Assembly: GCA_902489295.1 (NCBI GenBank)
Contig: CABTZM010000087.1
Location: 1 to 8,350 of the forward strand
From: an uncultured Collinsella sp.
GTDB taxonomy: Bacteria; Actinomycetota; Coriobacteriia; Coriobacteriales; Coriobacteriaceae
Reading direction: 5' to 3'
Length of the DNA: 8,350 nucleotides
A program made the translations under genes and the position numbers. Below, piece after piece: positions 6,046-8,350 of the stretch. Numbering within the stretch: the stretch's first letter is position 1; the number at the start of each line of letters is the position of its first letter. The notes below the pieces were generated by a model. That model did no database searches and was not told where the DNA came from. It saw nothing but the letters and a program-made list of their open reading frames with translations.

Positions 6046-6543
6046 CTAGCGCTCGCGAGCAACGATGAGCTGGTCCATCTCTTCGACATGCACGCCAACG
6101 GAGCCCTTGATGCTCGAGAACTCAACAGAGTTGCACACCAAGATGGGAACCGTCACATCGTAGCCCTCGGCAGCAATCGCCTCGCGATCGAACTCAATGA
6201 GCACATCGCCCTTATGGACGATGTCACCCACTTGCGCATGTACGGTAAAGTGCTTGCCCTCAAGCTGAACAGTGTCCAAACCAACGTGGATGAGCACGTC
6301 CAAGCCATCGACCGTGTTAAGCGCAACAGCGTGTCCCGTGGGAAAAATGGCCTCGACCTTGGCATCAGCCGGTGCAATCACACGCGTGCCGGTAGGCTGA
6401 ATCGCCACGCCCTGGCCCAAAAGGCCGGTGGCAAATGTCTGGTCGTTTACCTCGGAAAGCGGAATGACGTCGCCCGAGATGGGAGCATCCAGCGTAAGGA
6501 CTCGACCACGCATACCAAAAGACCTTAGGACTTTAGTGAACAT
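6046..6543 (-). CDS. crr: PTS glucose-type EIIA component
   Basis: This is a cytosolic phosphocarrier of the phosphoenolpyruvate:sugar phosphotransferase system. It takes phosphate from HPr and passes it to the EIIB domain of a sugar permease of the glucose/GlcNAc family. The 165-residue product covers the full EIIA-Glc fold: the entry strand APISGDVIPLSEV (about 20-32), the GQGVAIQPTG turn (43-52), His71 in FPTGHAVAL, and the phosphorylated His86 in DVLIHVGLDTV, matching His75 and His90 of E. coli. I chose ATG 6543 (MFTKVL) because GAGG precedes it by six bases and the short N-terminal helix suits the family. ATG 6513 is possible, and a TTG at 6564 is unlikely. The gene follows glmM by 71 bases with no terminator between, so cotranscription is likely. 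No EIIBC, HPr or enzyme I gene is in view, so its permease partner is unknown. The symbol is by homology. Confidence 0.9.
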   Translation of the reverse strand: MFTKVLRSFGMRGRVLTLDAPISGDVIPLSEVNDQTFATGLLGQGVAIQPTGTRVIAPADAKVEAIFPTGHAVALNTVDGLDVLIHVGLDTVQLEGKHFTVHAQVGDIVHKGDVLIEFDREAIAAEGYDVTVPILVCNSVEFSSIKGSVGVHVEEMDQLIVARER

Positions 6544-6614
6544 GCTCCCCCTCGGACATACCAATCGACCAAAATAGCCTTAACAGTTTACCACTTGGCA
6601 CTCGTTTTTGACCA

Positions 6615-7952
6615 TTAGGGAAGTTCGCGCTTGACAACCTCGACGATGTCGTCGACAACGCGCTGGGTCAGCTCGTGCGTCTCGGCCTCGGCCATAACGC
6701 GGACCAGCGGCTCGGTACCGCTTGGACGCACCAGAATGCGGCCGCGGCCGTCAAGCTCCTTCTCGGCAGCAGCGACGGCATCCCAGATGGGCTGGCAATC
6801 GTCCAGACCGGCCTTGTTGTCGGAATGCACGTTGACGAGTACCTGCGGGTACTTCTTCATGATGCCGGCAAGATCGGTGAGGGTACGACCGGTGCGCTTG
6901 AGCACGGCCAGCAGCTGCAGAGCCGTCACCAGGCCGTCACCGGTGGTGTTGTGCTCCAGGAAGATGATGTGGCCGGACTGTTCGCCGCCGATGACGGCGC
7001 CGTCCGCGAGCATACGCTCAAGAACATAACGGTCGCCCACAGCGGTCTGAACCATCTCGAAGCCCTGCTCCTTCATAGCGATGGAGAAGCCAAGGTTGCA
7101 CATAACGGTCGAGACGATCTCGGAGTTGGCGAGTTTGCCGCGAGCGGCGAGGTCAGAACCGCAGATGGCCAGGATGTAGTCACCGTCGATCTCATTGCCC
7201 TCGCTGTCCACGAACAGCACGCGATCGGCGTCGCCGTCGTGGGCCAGGCCGATATCGGCGTGGGTGCGCAGCACGAGCTCGCGCAGGGGCTCGAGGTGCG
7301 TAGAGCCGCACTCAACGTTAATGTCAGTGCCGCAGTAATCGGTGTTGATGGCATGGACCGTGGCGCCCAGGCGCTGCAGCGCGGCAGGCGTGGTCTGGCA
7401 AGAAGCGCCATGGCCGCAGTCGACGGCAACGACTAGACCATCGAGCCTCAGGCCATCAAGCGTATCGATGGCGTGGTCGACGTATGCCTTGCGGGCGTCT
7501 TTCATCTTGATGATGTGGCCCACGCCGGCACCGGTCGGCAGCGTGTCGGCAGCCATGGCTTCCTCGGACATGACCCAGGCGCTGATCTCTTCCTCGACCG
7601 CATCGGGAAGCTTCATACCCTTGCGGCTAAAGAACTTGATGCCGTTGAACTCCGGCGGATTATGCGAAGCAGAGATGACGATGCCGCCGTCGAGCTCGTT
7701 TTGAACAGTGAGCAGCGCCACGGCGGGCGTGGGGATAACGCCGCAGCAATGCGGACGGCCGCCCTCGGCCATGATGCCGGCGGTCAGAGCGCTCTCGAGC
7801 ATGGTGCCCGAAAGACGCGTGTCGCGGCCGATGCAGATGTCCGGGCCAAGAAACTTGGTCGCCGCGCGACCTAGGCGAAACGCGAGGTCGCACGAGAGGT
7901 CGGCGTTGGCGACGCCACGGACGCCATCGGTACCGAAGATGTTCTGGGGCAT
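6615..7952 (-). CDS. glmM: phosphoglucosamine mutase
   Basis: GlmM interconverts glucosamine-6-phosphate and glucosamine-1-phosphate, the second step of UDP-GlcNAc synthesis for peptidoglycan. The 445-residue protein has the full alpha-D-phosphohexomutase layout. The N-terminal GTDGVRG is at residues 7-13. The phosphoserine loop ISASHNPPEFNG carries the catalytic S96. The Mg2+ loop DGDADR (239-244) has D239, D241 and D243. A GGEQSGH sugar-binding loop follows, and the C-terminal phosphate-binding loop RPSGTEP lies at about 409-415. ATG 7952 is preceded by AAGGAG at seven bases; an in-frame TTG at 7970 would put codons over this ribosome site and is rejected. The gene follows rpsI, beyond a strong terminator that leaves only about 50 bases before the start codon. 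Downstream, crr follows at 71 bases. Confidence 0.97.
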   Translation of the reverse strand: MPQNIFGTDGVRGVANADLSCDLAFRLGRAATKFLGPDICIGRDTRLSGTMLESALTAGIMAEGGRPHCCGVIPTPAVALLTVQNELDGGIVISASHNPPEFNGIKFFSRKGMKLPDAVEEEISAWVMSEEAMAADTLPTGAGVGHIIKMKDARKAYVDHAIDTLDGLRLDGLVVAVDCGHGASCQTTPAALQRLGATVHAINTDYCGTDINVECGSTHLEPLRELVLRTHADIGLAHDGDADRVLFVDSEGNEIDGDYILAICGSDLAARGKLANSEIVSTVMCNLGFSIAMKEQGFEMVQTAVGDRYVLERMLADGAVIGGEQSGHIIFLEHNTTGDGLVTALQLLAVLKRTGRTLTDLAGIMKKYPQVLVNVHSDNKAGLDDCQPIWDAVAAAEKELDGRGRILVRPSGTEPLVRVMAEAETHELTQRVVDDIVEVVKRELP

Positions 7953-7970
7953 AGGATCGCTCCTTCCCAA

Positions 7971-7993
7971 GTGGGCAAAACGAAGCCGCCCAC
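7971..7993 (-). repeat. inverted repeat just upstream of the glmM ribosome site
   Basis: GTGGGC (7971-7976) and GCCCAC (7988-7993) form a perfect six-pair stem with an eleven-base loop. It ends five bases before the AAGGAG (complement of 7960-7965) of glmM. It could be a small operator or a leader hairpin affecting glmM translation, or chance. Confidence 0.35.
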
Positions 7994-8001
7994 CCTAGTC
8001 G

Positions 8002-8044
8002 AAAAGAAAAGCGGGACCCACCGAGCAGTCGGTAGGCCCCGCTT
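8002..8044 (-). terminator. intrinsic terminator of the rpsI operon
   Basis: On the - strand a sixteen-pair stem (8044-8029 with 8024-8009, two G-T pairs) with a four-base loop runs into TTTTCTTTT (complement of 8002-8010). It begins 30 bases after the rpsI stop. It should end the ribosomal protein transcript, with any leak-through feeding glmM. Confidence 0.95.
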
Positions 8045-8074
8045 GTACATTGTATCTCGTAAGGAGATAAAACC

Positions 8075-8350
<276 letters not shown>

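Noticed and set aside
6544..6614. Possible promoter between glmM and crr (TGGTCA, 18 bases, TAAACT on the - strand)
   Set aside because: Both boxes match the consensus at only four of six bases, and the gap is short without a terminator, so cotranscription with glmM is the simpler reading.

Overview
The window is high-GC bacterial DNA with dense, mostly codirectional housekeeping genes. Codon use favours C and G in the third position. The gene set (a very large STAND-type NTPase fused to a C-terminal winged-helix/BTAD regulator, a short non-allosteric NagB, a lone glucose-type EIIA, and glmM next to rpsI) suggests a gut actinobacterium of the Coriobacteriia, most like Collinsella. This assignment is inferred from gene content and composition and was not tested by a search.

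Layout. On the + strand, a class I SAM-dependent methyltransferase (182-1069, GTG start) is followed by the small CRM-domain ribosome-assembly protein YhbY (1228-1527), which ends in a strong intrinsic terminator (1565-1598). Everything else is on the - strand. Listed in order of transcription from the right edge, these are: the 3' part of rpsI (ribosomal protein S9) with its terminator (8002-8044); glmM (phosphoglucosamine mutase, 6615-7952); crr-like PTS EIIA-Glc (6046-6543); a 272-base spacer holding three hairpins that probably belongs to the nagB leader; nagB (glucosamine-6-phosphate deaminase, 5045-5773) with its terminator (4985-5012); a 388-base non-coding stretch rich in short repeats; and a 999-residue transcriptional regulator (1597-4596) convergent with yhbY.

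How the genes work together. GlmM and NagB both act at glucosamine-6-phosphate, from opposite sides. GlmM sends it toward UDP-GlcNAc and peptidoglycan, while NagB returns it to fructose-6-phosphate and ammonia. EIIA-Glc lies between them and passes phosphate to sugar-specific EIIBC permeases, which can include glucose or GlcNAc importers. The cluster therefore looks like an amino-sugar/sugar-uptake node next to a ribosomal protein operon. The targets of the large regulator cannot be read from the window. Its own upstream region contains tandem and helically spaced short repeats that could be operators.

No mobile element, CRISPR array, tRNA or rRNA was seen. No clearly new multi-gene system is present. 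The most interesting unexplained DNA is the repeat-rich region upstream of the regulator, the structured spacer upstream of nagB, and a codon-usage switch inside the methyltransferase gene.
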